Assembly: GCF_003026395.1 (NCBI RefSeq)
Contig: NZ_PYOO01000001.1
Span: forward strand, 558,001-622,000
DNA: 64,000 nt
Source: Photobacterium iliopiscarium
GTDB lineage: Bacteria; Pseudomonadota; Gammaproteobacteria; Enterobacterales; Vibrionaceae
Direction: 5' to 3'
Part shown: one piece after another, positions 7,501-15,676 of the stretch
How positions within the stretch are numbered: the first letter of the stretch is position 1
Layout of the letters: each line of letters opens with the position of its first letter
Translations under genes and position numbers: made by a program
The notes under the pieces: model-generated
What the model saw: only the letters and a program-made list of their open reading frames with translations
What the model was told of the DNA's origin: nothing
Databases searched by the model: none

Positions 7501-7744
7501 AATAGTTATCACTATTTAAGCGGTAGCGCGTATTGTTAATTTCAATATAACGTTGTTTATCTTCACCAACAATTATGTTGTTACTATTTTCAGCCAGCGA
7601 TTTAATATCGTTGAGCTTGTTTTGAATTTTCTGGTAAATATTTTGTGATGTTTGTTCAAAATAAGGGGTACTGGTCTTAGCGTGTGCTTGACCTGTCATG
7701 GCTAGTGCAGACATGACTAGTACTGATAATATTTTTATTTTCAT
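4580..7744 (-). CDS. Secreted zinc metalloprotease with FnIII and Ig-like domains
   Basis: An exported 1054-residue protein. It opens with a signal peptide (KILSVLVMSALAMTGQAHA), followed by about 140 unassigned residues. Two fibronectin type III-like repeats (about 160-250 and 255-340) each have a W.....A..Y.I.RDG-type core. A bacterial Ig-like (BIG2) stretch lies at about 440-535 and a peptidase region at about 540-860. The zinc site HELGHNFGLNH is at 772-782 (H772, H776, H782 ligands; E773 catalytic), the gluzincin/metzincin HExxHxxGxxH pattern. The C-terminal part looks like a beta domain. It probably degrades extracellular host or environmental protein. It resembles large Vibrionaceae and Shewanella secreted proteases; assignment to one MEROPS family is not certain. 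Monocistronic, with its own terminator. Confidence 0.8.
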   Translation of the reverse strand: MKIKILSVLVMSALAMTGQAHAKTSTPYFEQTSQNIYQKIQNKLNDIKSLAENSNNIIVGEDKQRYIEINNTRYRLNSDNYLLFDFPSSFTDESSFRNVFDFIPPEWELTWNDLGVVIVNTQFGNYDYGNGCLIEYMPAATQLDADTRVIIETASCAWNSNLLPSHSPASLSLLEATHDTATLTWDKVEKADLYKIYRDGMMVAQSSATKSLTFKDISLSSETRYSYQIEACNQYGCAEEKSATLAIETLPTPEVIPNTPPPPSLINNGTRTNIVNWNVTSGATHYQVFRNGEIIANDLTDVSFVDTAATGVTQNTQYQYAVAACNDTGCSVPSQTTDVHTSAMDKLAINVKNIDPNTNSVGVNIRSQYTSNQIFSENKSYSKKGIYDYGRGIYFSQNDGGKYWVQINRQPTNGQICQSDSHNYKRTQGQNVVAVLDCLTPATLTSLVPQQITLHPTQTDFYLSMPLLHRVADGKEIITSSYIMTSSNEKVVTIGKNGKLIPQAEGESIITVQANPEYYDVATPITYTVRVNAHQQSVVLQNVEIGQSTLLSPRSEHQIIAPKAKTMVRAYLYAQDASDTTMPAVNMTLSANGQTMTTAMTCPTEAKVGPFDAPSYDRAETCYSIIDEQTARTFIDNNMVMNISTDTGLSMTTMPKVNIHSTLNLKLVPGYNDRSQALAPDIDAFSDTIKQAYPLSTVNISVRESVETPSVLNQSLDIVEKIRKLETDGLSYFYGLVPGGCYGTVGLAFVGGTSAVGRDASCSPYLRSVFVHELGHNFGLNHAPGCGKTSSEAFWHSDAWEGVDLGKHSPSPLFDRTNNNVISPKDPSIHSDSDVMNYCIGDRFTQYNYSKLAKHINAKSWFSNTTTNLLQTAEPTLMISGEIVDGKVWIDPVIMSDNAMYEDNGTSNSTFTILINTTDGAVMYPLHFNEIDHSDKKTFSLQIPASAHINAIKMFEGEHEVTIEIKGLKEQKTKAIDQSPRTNTVELSGSEVIWNHVKYPWLTVVHIKADGSRQALSINATGGSVDLSGYDLTLGTLSFSLSNGISSVMKTEQL

Positions 7745-8208
7745 GTGATTATACTTTCTTGAAAGTTAAATTATGCTTTTGCAATATGTTAAGTGTTCAA
7801 GTTAATGTATACAAGTTAAACTTATGGCTACTACAATATTTAATGATGGTTACGTGGGCTTAATGAATTTGCACTAATATCGCGCATTATCATCAGTGTT
7901 CGTGAGAATCTTCCTGAAACAGTAATTTCCCCTAAAAAAGCATCACAAATAAGCCTTAATATAACGTTATTATTTTGTTAACTTATTACCTGAACTTAAA
8001 TTATCACTTTGGGTGATTTTCGGAAGTTAATCACAAAAAAATAGGGATATTCATCAGTTTATAAATTTGGTCGTCATTGCGGATGTTATGTGAAATGGGT
8101 TGGGAAGTGCGTCGATATGAAATGATATTGGTGAAGTTGGTTGTAATGGAATCGCTTGGTGATCACAAGCTAGCTAAAGAGTCAGCTCATTATTGGACAT
8201 TTTTCTTA
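7745..8208. other. Intergenic region upstream of the protease gene
   Basis: AT-rich stretch holding the protease promoter region (transcribed leftwards). A 61-codon open frame at 8077-8262 on the plus strand overlaps the neighbouring terminator and has no convincing ribosome site, so I do not call it. Nothing else is evident. Confidence 0.4.
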
Positions 8209-8238
8209 AATAAAAAAAGAGGTCGTGTTGACCCCTTT
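8209..8238 (-). terminator. Terminator of the Gabija operon
   Basis: On the minus strand AAAGGGGTC-AACAC-GACCTCTTT forms a 9-bp stem with one G-U pair, followed by a long T-rich run. It lies 16 bp after the helicase stop codon. Confidence 0.8.
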
Positions 8239-8254
8239 AATCGATTAGTACTGA

Positions 8255-10159
8255 TTAGCTAGGGCTCATCTCGTGAATAAATCGAGATGGGGCTTGGCAC
8301 TTAGTGTCCCCCCAGGGCATAACTCGATACTGCGGATAACTAACATAAAGCCACCTTTTCGCTCTAGTTACTGCAACGAAAGCGTTATTTCGCTCCTCAT
8401 CTATTTTATCTGAAGATGTGGCTCGATAATCAGGAAAAACCCCCTCACACATGCCCATTAAAAAAACTATGTCTCTCTCAAGTCCTTTCATTGTATGAAC
8501 TGTACTCAAAGTCAATCCTGACTGTGCTTTTGTTTCCGATACTTGTCCCAAAGAGATCGCATTCCGATATGCAAGAAGGCTTTCTCCAAGACCTTTTTGT
8601 TTGAAACTAATCCATGAACTCCAAAACTCGTGTAATTCTTCCATACTAAGCTTCAGTTCTTCTATATGTGAATTTCCACGATTTCCATCATGGACCATCT
8701 TCTCAACCTCAGACTCAAGCACTTTCATGAGTTTTCTTATATTGGGTTCAGATATGTCTAGTTTCTCAACTTCAAGAAGAACTAGCTTCAAAAGCTCTTT
8801 GTTAAAGAGATGGCTTTCCGCTAATGACTGACTAATCATACTGAGCACATTCTTATCCCCCCAAACTTTAGGAGGCTCGATACTTAGAGCATTGCACAGT
8901 TTATTTCCATCCACCCAATCTTTTGGATTTAGTTTTAATCGAATAGAATAATCAAGAACCTTTCCAAGCAATGATGTGGGCTCATTTCGCCTCTCACCTT
9001 TTCTCAAGTGGAAATCAATACCAGCTGCTTGCAATGCTTCTTCAAGATATTTGAATACAAAACGATTTCTAGCAATTACAACCATCTTATCTAGTGTAAT
9101 TCCACCTTCAATCTCTTGGTTAGTTCCGAGAGAAAGCAAATTATTAATGCTTCTAACTATCCAATCGCTTTCTTCTTGCTCATTACTTAAACATCGAACA
9201 TCAAACATACCTTGTAGCGCAAAATTACCTGCTCTTTGAGACCCTGGTTTTAGTCTATTAGCTACTTCAATGACTGATTTAGTACTTCGATAATTCTGGT
9301 TTAACACCATTTGAAGTGGGGAGAAATCATCTACAAAACTATTGGTAAGATATTTTGACGAAGATCCATTAAAACCATAAATCATCTGGTTTGGATCACC
9401 GACCATTAATACACTTTTTACTTGGCTACCACAAAAGACCTTAATGAACTCATACTGAGCTCTATTTAAATCTTGAGCCTCATCTACACAAAGGTGTTTA
9501 TATTTTGCACGATAGACTTTGCCTACCCAATCTTGAGTTAACAGAATCTTATGCGAGTAAAGAAGTATGTCATCAAAATCAATACCATTACTGTTTAAGA
9601 GAGCTCTTTGATAATCTTCATAGTTCTTCCAGAGTTTATTATTTTGAGGATAACGCTCTAGCACATCAATTTCTGATAGTAACTCTCTCTTAATTATGGA
9701 AAATGTATCCATGTATTTAGATAGTACCTGTTCACGACTACGTAGTTCCTTCGAGTTCGATACGTTTAAATAGTTATCAATGTCTATACCGTCATCTCTA
9801 AGTGACTGCATAAAGACTTCCATTCTATCTTTATCACGTTCATATATGTGTAAATCACTAGGTAACCCAATGGTATGTCCGTACTGCTCAAGGACTCTCT
9901 GCGCAACAGAATGAATGGTACCAACCCAGAATCGTTCTTCGCTGATGTCATACTCTATCAATCTAGCTTGCATTTCTTCGGCAGCTTTATTGGTAAAGGT
10001 AAGAGCTATGACACTGCCCTTTTTCGTGCTGTTAAGTATGTATCTAACCCTCTCAGTTAAAACACGCGTCTTACCTGAACCTGCTGAAGCTAATACTTGT
10101 AACGCAGTCTCAAGTGGAGATTGAACAACATTTAGTTGCGCATCCGATAGATTAATCAT
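8255..10159 (-). CDS. gajB: Gabija system helicase GajB (UvrD/Rep-like)
   Basis: A 634-residue superfamily 1A helicase. Visible motifs in order: Walker A ASAGSGKT (K30), motif II CVDEAQDLNRAQ, motif III MVGDPNQMIYGFNG, motif IV LNQNYRST, motif V TVHTMKGLERDIVFL and motif VI FVAVTRAKRWLYV. In Gabija, GajB senses or processes DNA ends exposed during phage replication and works with the GajA nuclease to cut DNA in infected cells. Its start overlaps the end of the GajA-like gene by 8 bp, indicating translational coupling. It is longer than the roughly 500 residues usual for described GajB proteins, the extra length lying between the helicase motifs and so probably in the 1B/2B subdomains. Assignment rests on the pairing as much as on the protein itself. 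Confidence 0.85.
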   Translation of the reverse strand: MINLSDAQLNVVQSPLETALQVLASAGSGKTRVLTERVRYILNSTKKGSVIALTFTNKAAEEMQARLIEYDISEERFWVGTIHSVAQRVLEQYGHTIGLPSDLHIYERDKDRMEVFMQSLRDDGIDIDNYLNVSNSKELRSREQVLSKYMDTFSIIKRELLSEIDVLERYPQNNKLWKNYEDYQRALLNSNGIDFDDILLYSHKILLTQDWVGKVYRAKYKHLCVDEAQDLNRAQYEFIKVFCGSQVKSVLMVGDPNQMIYGFNGSSSKYLTNSFVDDFSPLQMVLNQNYRSTKSVIEVANRLKPGSQRAGNFALQGMFDVRCLSNEQEESDWIVRSINNLLSLGTNQEIEGGITLDKMVVIARNRFVFKYLEEALQAAGIDFHLRKGERRNEPTSLLGKVLDYSIRLKLNPKDWVDGNKLCNALSIEPPKVWGDKNVLSMISQSLAESHLFNKELLKLVLLEVEKLDISEPNIRKLMKVLESEVEKMVHDGNRGNSHIEELKLSMEELHEFWSSWISFKQKGLGESLLAYRNAISLGQVSETKAQSGLTLSTVHTMKGLERDIVFLMGMCEGVFPDYRATSSDKIDEERNNAFVAVTRAKRWLYVSYPQYRVMPWGDTKCQAPSRFIHEMSPS

Positions 10160-11924
10160 AAGTTGTCCACTCCTTTACTTTGTCAAATGCTTGCTTAACA
10201 GCAAGTGGCATTAGTTGTTCAGGTTGTTTACCATTCTCATTTGTAAGAATAACATCAGCTAAAAATCCCGCATAAGTAGCCTTCATTCCACGCATTTTCA
10301 CAAGAAGTTGTTCACCCGTAAGTTCTTCAACCTCTGCTGCTTTGGCTGCGACCCAGCCAGGAATGTCTTTTCCTCTAGTTTCGGCTAAAACGATAGCTTT
10401 CTTAATTTCGTCCAACATATCCAAACTAAGAAGTTCTGCTTCAATATCATTACCGTGACCTAAATAACTTATTCCAAAAGAATCATCGTTAAGAGTCAAA
10501 GGAGTTTCCTGTTTAGTCTTCACAATCTGGGATTGGACTTCTGCTTGAGTGTTACCATCATTATCACTAACAATAAAAACAGGTATTCCGAAACTACCCG
10601 CCATCTTGATAAATGGTTTGTAATTTTTACCACCTACGGCAATACAACTCACGCCGACCTCAAACGGAGAGCGACTGAAATAACATTCAAACATAGCTGG
10701 TAAAATTTGCTCTTCAGACACACCTTCGAACAAAATGAGAGCCTTAGAAAAAAGAATATCCCCTCTAAGCCTCATAACTTCTCTGCGAAGGGTTTTGATA
10801 TCCTCACTGTCTAGCCCTCCAATAAGTTGTGAAGCGGCCACAGTTCCTTCTGACTTGGATAAACACCTCAAGTTTTCCAATTCGGATAACGACGCGATGT
10901 ATGGTGAATGAGTACTAATGATGACTTGCCCTGGCATTTCTGACATTTGCTTGAACAACGTCCGCTGCGCATTAACATGAAGGTGAGCCTCTGGCTCTTC
11001 AGCAGCTACAATGGGAAAAAATGGCTTTGCTTCTGCTGCATGATTTTCATTAGACAATTCGACCATCGCTTTCACCGTTAGTATCGAAGCCCAACTTCTT
11101 GTACCCATACCATGATATTCCATTGAAAATGAGTTACTTTCATTTTCTCCGAAATGAACACTAAAACGTTTTGAAAGATCTCTGACTTTCTTAGGGAAAG
11201 GTGATAGCTCTGCTTGTCCTTTACCATCAAAAGAATCATTTAAAGCGTTCAGGTGCTTCTTCAATGTACTAAGTGGCTGACTCTTGTTTATTGCTTGCTG
11301 ATTTACCTCTTTTATCATACCTTCCAGCTCAATAATGTCCGCATTGTTGTATTCTACGGTTGACAAAACTTTACCGATGAATGACGAACGTTCTTTAAGT
11401 TCAGAATGTAAATCTCTTTGAGCATCTATTGAAATGTATTGTAACGCTTGTAATTTGCCACGAAGCCTATTTTTAGATACTACCTCGATATCAACCCATC
11501 CAACTGGAACCCATTGGTCTAATGTATAGCGTTCAACTGAAAAGCCACCTTTAATCGAGTCAGGTTTTACGAGTGTGCGCAATGCTAAAAATTGTTTACC
11601 TTCAGCATCTTGTCGGATTTTATCCCCAAACTCTTCAAGCCAGTCTTCTGAAAATTCGTTACTTATAGTCCCATCGCTATTTAAAGAAACAATTCGAACA
11701 TCAACTAATATTTGATCTGAACGAGTATCATCTTGCGCTATGTGGAAATCTTCTTCTGACAAATAACGTGAATAGTCTCCGATAGCTAATTGTAGAGCCT
11801 TAACAATTGAAGTTTTACCTGCATTGTTCTGCCCAACTAAAACTGCAATTCGAGGAAGGGTAACTTCCAGCTTTTTAATTCCTCGAAAACCACAAATACG
11901 AACTACATCAATTAAAATACTCAC
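10152..11924 (-). CDS. gajA: Gabija system nuclease GajA (OLD family: ATPase + TOPRIM)
   Basis: A 590-residue OLD-family nuclease. The N-terminus is an ABC/SMC-type ATPase with Walker A GQNNAGKTS (K37), an interrupted middle region, and the C-loop/Walker B region around FFPIVAAEEPEAHLH followed by a switch histidine in ISTHSPYIASL. The C-terminal half is a TOPRIM domain: ALILFEGVSEEQ (E400) and VSDNDGN (D454, D456) supply the metal-binding acids. GajA forms a tetramer that nicks or cuts DNA when nucleotide levels fall during phage attack, in complex with GajB. The start is supported by a strong AAGGAGGG site. The gene is first in a two-gene operon with its own terminator, bounded by AT-rich DNA, as expected for an acquired defence cassette. 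Confidence 0.88.
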   Translation of the reverse strand: MSILIDVVRICGFRGIKKLEVTLPRIAVLVGQNNAGKTSIVKALQLAIGDYSRYLSEEDFHIAQDDTRSDQILVDVRIVSLNSDGTISNEFSEDWLEEFGDKIRQDAEGKQFLALRTLVKPDSIKGGFSVERYTLDQWVPVGWVDIEVVSKNRLRGKLQALQYISIDAQRDLHSELKERSSFIGKVLSTVEYNNADIIELEGMIKEVNQQAINKSQPLSTLKKHLNALNDSFDGKGQAELSPFPKKVRDLSKRFSVHFGENESNSFSMEYHGMGTRSWASILTVKAMVELSNENHAAEAKPFFPIVAAEEPEAHLHVNAQRTLFKQMSEMPGQVIISTHSPYIASLSELENLRCLSKSEGTVAASQLIGGLDSEDIKTLRREVMRLRGDILFSKALILFEGVSEEQILPAMFECYFSRSPFEVGVSCIAVGGKNYKPFIKMAGSFGIPVFIVSDNDGNTQAEVQSQIVKTKQETPLTLNDDSFGISYLGHGNDIEAELLSLDMLDEIKKAIVLAETRGKDIPGWVAAKAAEVEELTGEQLLVKMRGMKATYAGFLADVILTNENGKQPEQLMPLAVKQAFDKVKEWTTYD

Positions 11925-12308
11925 GAAGAAACCCTCCTTAGGTCAACCTAGCCAAATCAGAAATAACATTTTTTTGTTTTTAAACTTTCACTAATTATCA
12001 GAATAACATGCCAACATTAAAATCGAACAACTCTTGCAAGTATATTGTTGATTTATAAACTCTCATTTTCAGCAAAATCAATCATATACTATACCTAATT
12101 GAGAAGACTAGATTACTTTAACTTAAGGTTATCTTTTGACCTTTATGGTAGCGTTATTATTGTTGTCATTTTAGGTATACCCCAACGAAACCAATTCACC
12201 TTATCTCCGAACCCGCATTGGAATGATTAAGAAACCACTTATAATCAACCAATTAAAGAAACCAATTTAAATTACACCTGCTTGACGCGATAAGTGTCTG
12301 TAAAGCAA
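11925..12308. other. Intergenic region upstream of gajA
   Basis: AT-rich spacer that must hold the promoter of the Gabija operon. The AAGGAGGG ribosome site of gajA is at its left end. No repeat, tRNA or integrase remnant marking an island border was seen. Confidence 0.4.
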
Positions 12309-12348
12309 ACCACCAATACCCTAATGCTATAGCGTGAGTATTGGCGGT
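12309..12348 (-). terminator. Hairpin after the DcuC-type gene
   Basis: ACCGCCAATAC pairs with GTATTGGTGGT (one mismatch) across an 18-base loop on the minus strand, then TTTGCTTT. It begins 10 bp after the stop of the transporter gene; a plausible but not perfect terminator. Confidence 0.5.
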
Positions 12349-12357
12349 CATGGTGAA

Positions 12358-13737
12358 TTAAGAGTATTGAATAACCGCCATAATTAAGACGACAACCATA
12401 CTGCTTAACATTGGGACACTGGTACGTTTGATGACATCAATAGGTGTTAAACCTGCCATGCCTGAAACGGTGATAATAACCCCAGCAACGGGTGACATTG
12501 TTCTACCGATGCCAGCTGCAAATAAAATAGGCAGTAATGGAAGTAGAGGATTAACATCAAAGTTAGTTGCAATTTGAGGAACGATAGGAATAAAAGCCAT
12601 TACAGGCGCATTGCCTGAACCTGTAATAAATGCGGTTAATAAAATAAAACCAGAAAAGACAATGACAATGCCACTTGGACCAAGATCAAATGATTTTGCG
12701 GTATCGATTAAGGTGTTGATAGCGCCGATATTGGTTAAACCCGCAGAGAAATATTCAGCAGCGATCATTAATGTTAATACGCTCGCAAATATCATTCCGG
12801 TACCTTTTAGCCATGCTTCAAAATTATCAAAGGCACGCTGAATTGAACGAAATCTTATTGCTTCTATTATGATACAGATGCTGATTGTCGACATCATCGC
12901 AATTGGAATTGTCATCGTAATAGACTTCATTACCATGCTTGAAAATCCAAATAAAAAGATAAAAGGCAAGATGGGAAGCAATGCGTAAAACTTAGGGACA
13001 GTATCATTATCGTCATGTTGCTTTTCTAGCGTTTCTAAATACTTACCTCTATCTTCTGATGGGTTATAGCCATCAATACGGTCACAATGACGTTGCCATA
13101 CAATGTTAACCAAAGGAATTAAAATAAGTAGCATTGCTTGAAATATGGTTTGATGATTTACCACAAAATCCATAATTTCAACATTGATCGCATTGGCACC
13201 AATAACCGCATTAATCTGCCCTGGGCCATATTCCCATGCTGTTGGAATAACGATGGTAGCAACGGCTGTTTTCGCACTAATACCCGCATTACGTAATACT
13301 GGGTAAAGTGTGCCCATTAAGAGTAATGATAACGATGTTGCGCCAGTAATAAACACGTACATTAGTGATACAAATATTAAAACGAGTATCAACAATACAT
13401 AAGGATTTTTTACCGCCATAACCGGGCGAGATGTGGCTTTCACCAACGCCTGAGATGCGCCAATGTGATTTAAATAGGTTGAAACACCAGCAATAGAGAC
13501 AAGTGTTAAACCGACACTGCCTAAACGGGTATTGGTGATTTCCGTAAAACGTTGCCATAGGTCAAAAAATAGTGCGCCTTGCGTCTTCCCATCGGCAAGT
13601 ACAGGCGCAATCCCTGATATGGATGCGTAAGCCAGCAACAATAAGCCTGCGGTAATTAATGTTGCTTGGGGATTGAATTTTTTTAACATTGAGTAGGCGA
13701 CAAGCCCAACTATACATAGTGTAAAAATATATTCCAT
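12358..13737 (-). CDS. dcuC: C4-dicarboxylate transporter, DcuC family
   Basis: A 459-residue inner-membrane carrier made of about a dozen hydrophobic helices. Sequence typical of the DcuC family includes the N-terminal helices with LITAGLLLLAYASI, the conserved THIGA-like segment (TYLNHIGASQALVKATSRP), FITGATSLSLLLMGTLYPV and, near the end, TGSGNAPVMAF and AAGIGRTMSPVAGVI. DcuC proteins take up or exchange fumarate, succinate and related acids, mainly in anaerobic growth. GAGA lies upstream of the ATG. It stands alone with a probable terminator. Substrate is inferred from family only; citrate/lactate-type relatives exist. Confidence 0.75.
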   Translation of the reverse strand: MEYIFTLCIVGLVAYSMLKKFNPQATLITAGLLLLAYASISGIAPVLADGKTQGALFFDLWQRFTEITNTRLGSVGLTLVSIAGVSTYLNHIGASQALVKATSRPVMAVKNPYVLLILVLIFVSLMYVFITGATSLSLLLMGTLYPVLRNAGISAKTAVATIVIPTAWEYGPGQINAVIGANAINVEIMDFVVNHQTIFQAMLLILIPLVNIVWQRHCDRIDGYNPSEDRGKYLETLEKQHDDNDTVPKFYALLPILPFIFLFGFSSMVMKSITMTIPIAMMSTISICIIIEAIRFRSIQRAFDNFEAWLKGTGMIFASVLTLMIAAEYFSAGLTNIGAINTLIDTAKSFDLGPSGIVIVFSGFILLTAFITGSGNAPVMAFIPIVPQIATNFDVNPLLPLLPILFAAGIGRTMSPVAGVIITVSGMAGLTPIDVIKRTSVPMLSSMVVVLIMAVIQYS

Positions 13738-14144
13738 GTTGTTCTCATTGATAAAGACAGATGGAATAATTATTTATTAATTGAAGTAAAAAAACGCTGA
13801 TGATTATCTTATAAATAAATAACAAAAATTACTTTAATAATAAGTTAGATCTTAATCGCATTGTTATACTTTGAATGTTATTTGATTGTTTTTCTAATGA
13901 TTATTAATAGTTGTTGTAATGTTAATAATTTAAGAAAAGGAATGTACCATGGATGTCAATTTCTTATGTTATATCTATTTTGAGACTTATATTGATGATG
14001 AAATCGAGATAATTCAAAACGTATCTATATTATTTATAGAATATGTGATTACACGGCGGTAATAAAAAGAGACACGTTACCTTTGTCGTCATAGTGTTGA
14101 TACACATAGCAGGAATATGTCGTCTTTTTTATGGTGTTTTTCTT
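13738..14144. other. Intergenic region between dcuC and the broken reductase gene
   Basis: AT-rich. It holds the dcuC promoter region and one possible short frame (13949-14062, listed separately). No clear FNR or CRP site could be read. Confidence 0.4.
13949..14062 (+). CDS. Possible small protein, 37 aa
   Basis: An ATG preceded by AAGGA at 7-base spacing opens a 37-codon frame rich in I, Y, E and F (starting MDVNFLCYIYF) and ending ...EYVITRR. It lies in the dcuC upstream region, on the opposite strand. The ribosome site is better than chance would suggest, but length, AT-bias and lack of any recognised family make this only a candidate. Confidence 0.2.
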   Translation: MDVNFLCYIYFETYIDDEIEIIQNVSILFIEYVITRR

Positions 14145-15476
14145 TTAGCGCATCACAAATAATTCTTCGTGGTAATTTTTCTCAATATCAAAGGAGTGTG
14201 CACCGAGCGCTTTTGTTAGTGTTTTTGAAAAGATTTCTGGTCCGCAAAAGTAAAAATTATAATCGTTTACGTTACCGCATTGAGTTGCGATGTGGTCGAT
14301 ATTTAATCGCGGTGAATGGAGGGTGTCTATGACGTTTAACCTTACGCCGGCTTGCTGTGTAAGAGAGTACAACTCGTCAGCTAAGTGATTATCAATACCT
14401 CGATTACAATAAAATAAATCTATTTGAGGATGATTGGTTTTTCCTTTAAGTGTTTCTAAGATAGCGAAAAAAGCAGCGATGCCAACACCACCCGCAATCC
14501 AGATTTGTGGCTTGTTAAGGTCGAAATTAACACGACCATAAGGGCCTTCTACTGTTACGGCATCACCTATTTTTACCCGTTCGTACAATCCCGTGGTGAA
14601 GTCTCCCAAGGCTTTAATTAAAAAACGTATTTCAGGGTCGTTAGTGCCTGAAACAATGGTAAATGGATGTGGATCTTCATTACCAAATTGTAAATATGCA
14701 AACTGTCCTGCTGTATGTCCTTGCCAAGCACTATTGGGTTTTAATATTAATTCCATTGTTTCAGCTTGTGGAAAATAACGTGTCGAGACAACAACAGCAG
14801 CGTGGCGGTTACTGCGTCCGACAAAACCCAATAAACTATACATTGCCGCAATAGAGCCAATAAAAGCAAAGCCTAATGTGAGGTAATAAATAGGCTCTCC
14901 CCAATAAGCATGCTTGAGTAGTAATACTGAGTGAACAACGATAAGTAAATAGGCAACTGACATTAGGCGGTGTGATAATTTAAAGGGTTTATATTTTACC
15001 GTGGCCCATAGCGAGATCATCAGTAAGGCCAATAGTAAATAAAATCCCCACTCCCCAAGGTTTTCAGCAAAGCCATGCAAATTATTGACCCATGCATTCC
15101 AACTAAATTCAGTTGCAGCTGGTTTTGAATCATGCTGACGAGCCGGTCTTGTTAGGATGCCTGCCATAACTAGTCACTTAGGAATTTGGTACCATAGCCA
15201 GTGTGAGATACCGAGTGCGATGCTACTGATACCCAGCCATTTGTGTATGCGATAAGCTTTATCCATGCCACTAAGCCAGTTCTCAATGACAGATAAGCGC
15301 ATGGCTAATATCATGGTGATGGACATTAATATCAGAGATAAAATACCAGAGTATTGAATTATTGCTGAGCGCCACTCAAAGAGGTTGTTTGACATGAAGA
15401 ATTGCGGCTCCACTGCAAACCAAAGAGTTGATATTGTGGCAATCATTACCCAAATAACATTGCGAGTAGTTTTCAT
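14145..15476 (-). pseudogene. Ferric reductase-like flavocytochrome, interrupted by an in-frame TGA
   Basis: The two reading frames at 15174-15476 (100 codons) and 14145-15167 (340 codons) lie in the same frame, separated only by TGA CTA GTT. Read through, they give a normal-length (~443 aa) ferric-reductase-like protein. The N-terminal membrane domain has two helices each with a pair of haem histidines (HKWLGISSIALGISH and HRLMSVAYLLIVVH). It is followed by an FAD-binding domain (HPFTIVSG, then VEGPYG) and an NAD(P)-binding domain (GGVGIAAF, FYFCGPE). The stop follows SHWLWYQIPK; relatives usually have Trp there, so a TGG to TGA change is the simplest explanation. Nothing else is damaged, implying a very recent mutation, a sequencing error or, less likely, readthrough. 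Such proteins reduce metals or quinones with electrons from NAD(P)H. Confidence 0.8.
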
Positions 15477-15583
15477 TATTTTATGCTCATATAAACGATA
15501 GCTTTATGTTAACTTTTGGGATGTAAAGCGACGTCAATATACGTATATCTATGCAAAGTTTGATTGTTGGTATTTTGCCTATT

Positions 15584-15610
15584 AAAAAGAAGCCATCATG
15601 ACTTCTTTTT
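15584..15610 (-). terminator. Terminator of the LysR gene
   Basis: AAAAAGAAG / CTTCTTTTT forms a 9-bp stem with a 9-base loop, with T runs on either strand. It lies about 65 bp past the stop of the LysR gene on the minus strand. Confidence 0.75.
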
Positions 15611-15676
15611 AATATAACGATGGTTATTAAAACCATGCATTACACGCTTATATAAAAATCTTTATTTAAAATGATG

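Noticed and set aside
8077..8262. A 61-codon plus-strand open frame next to gajB
   Set aside because: It runs through the gajB terminator and into the end of the gajB gene, lacks a ribosome site and resembles no family.
15174..15476. A separate 100-aa membrane protein gene
   Set aside because: It is in frame with the following reductase frame, carries half of the required haem histidines, and is best read as the 5' part of one interrupted gene.
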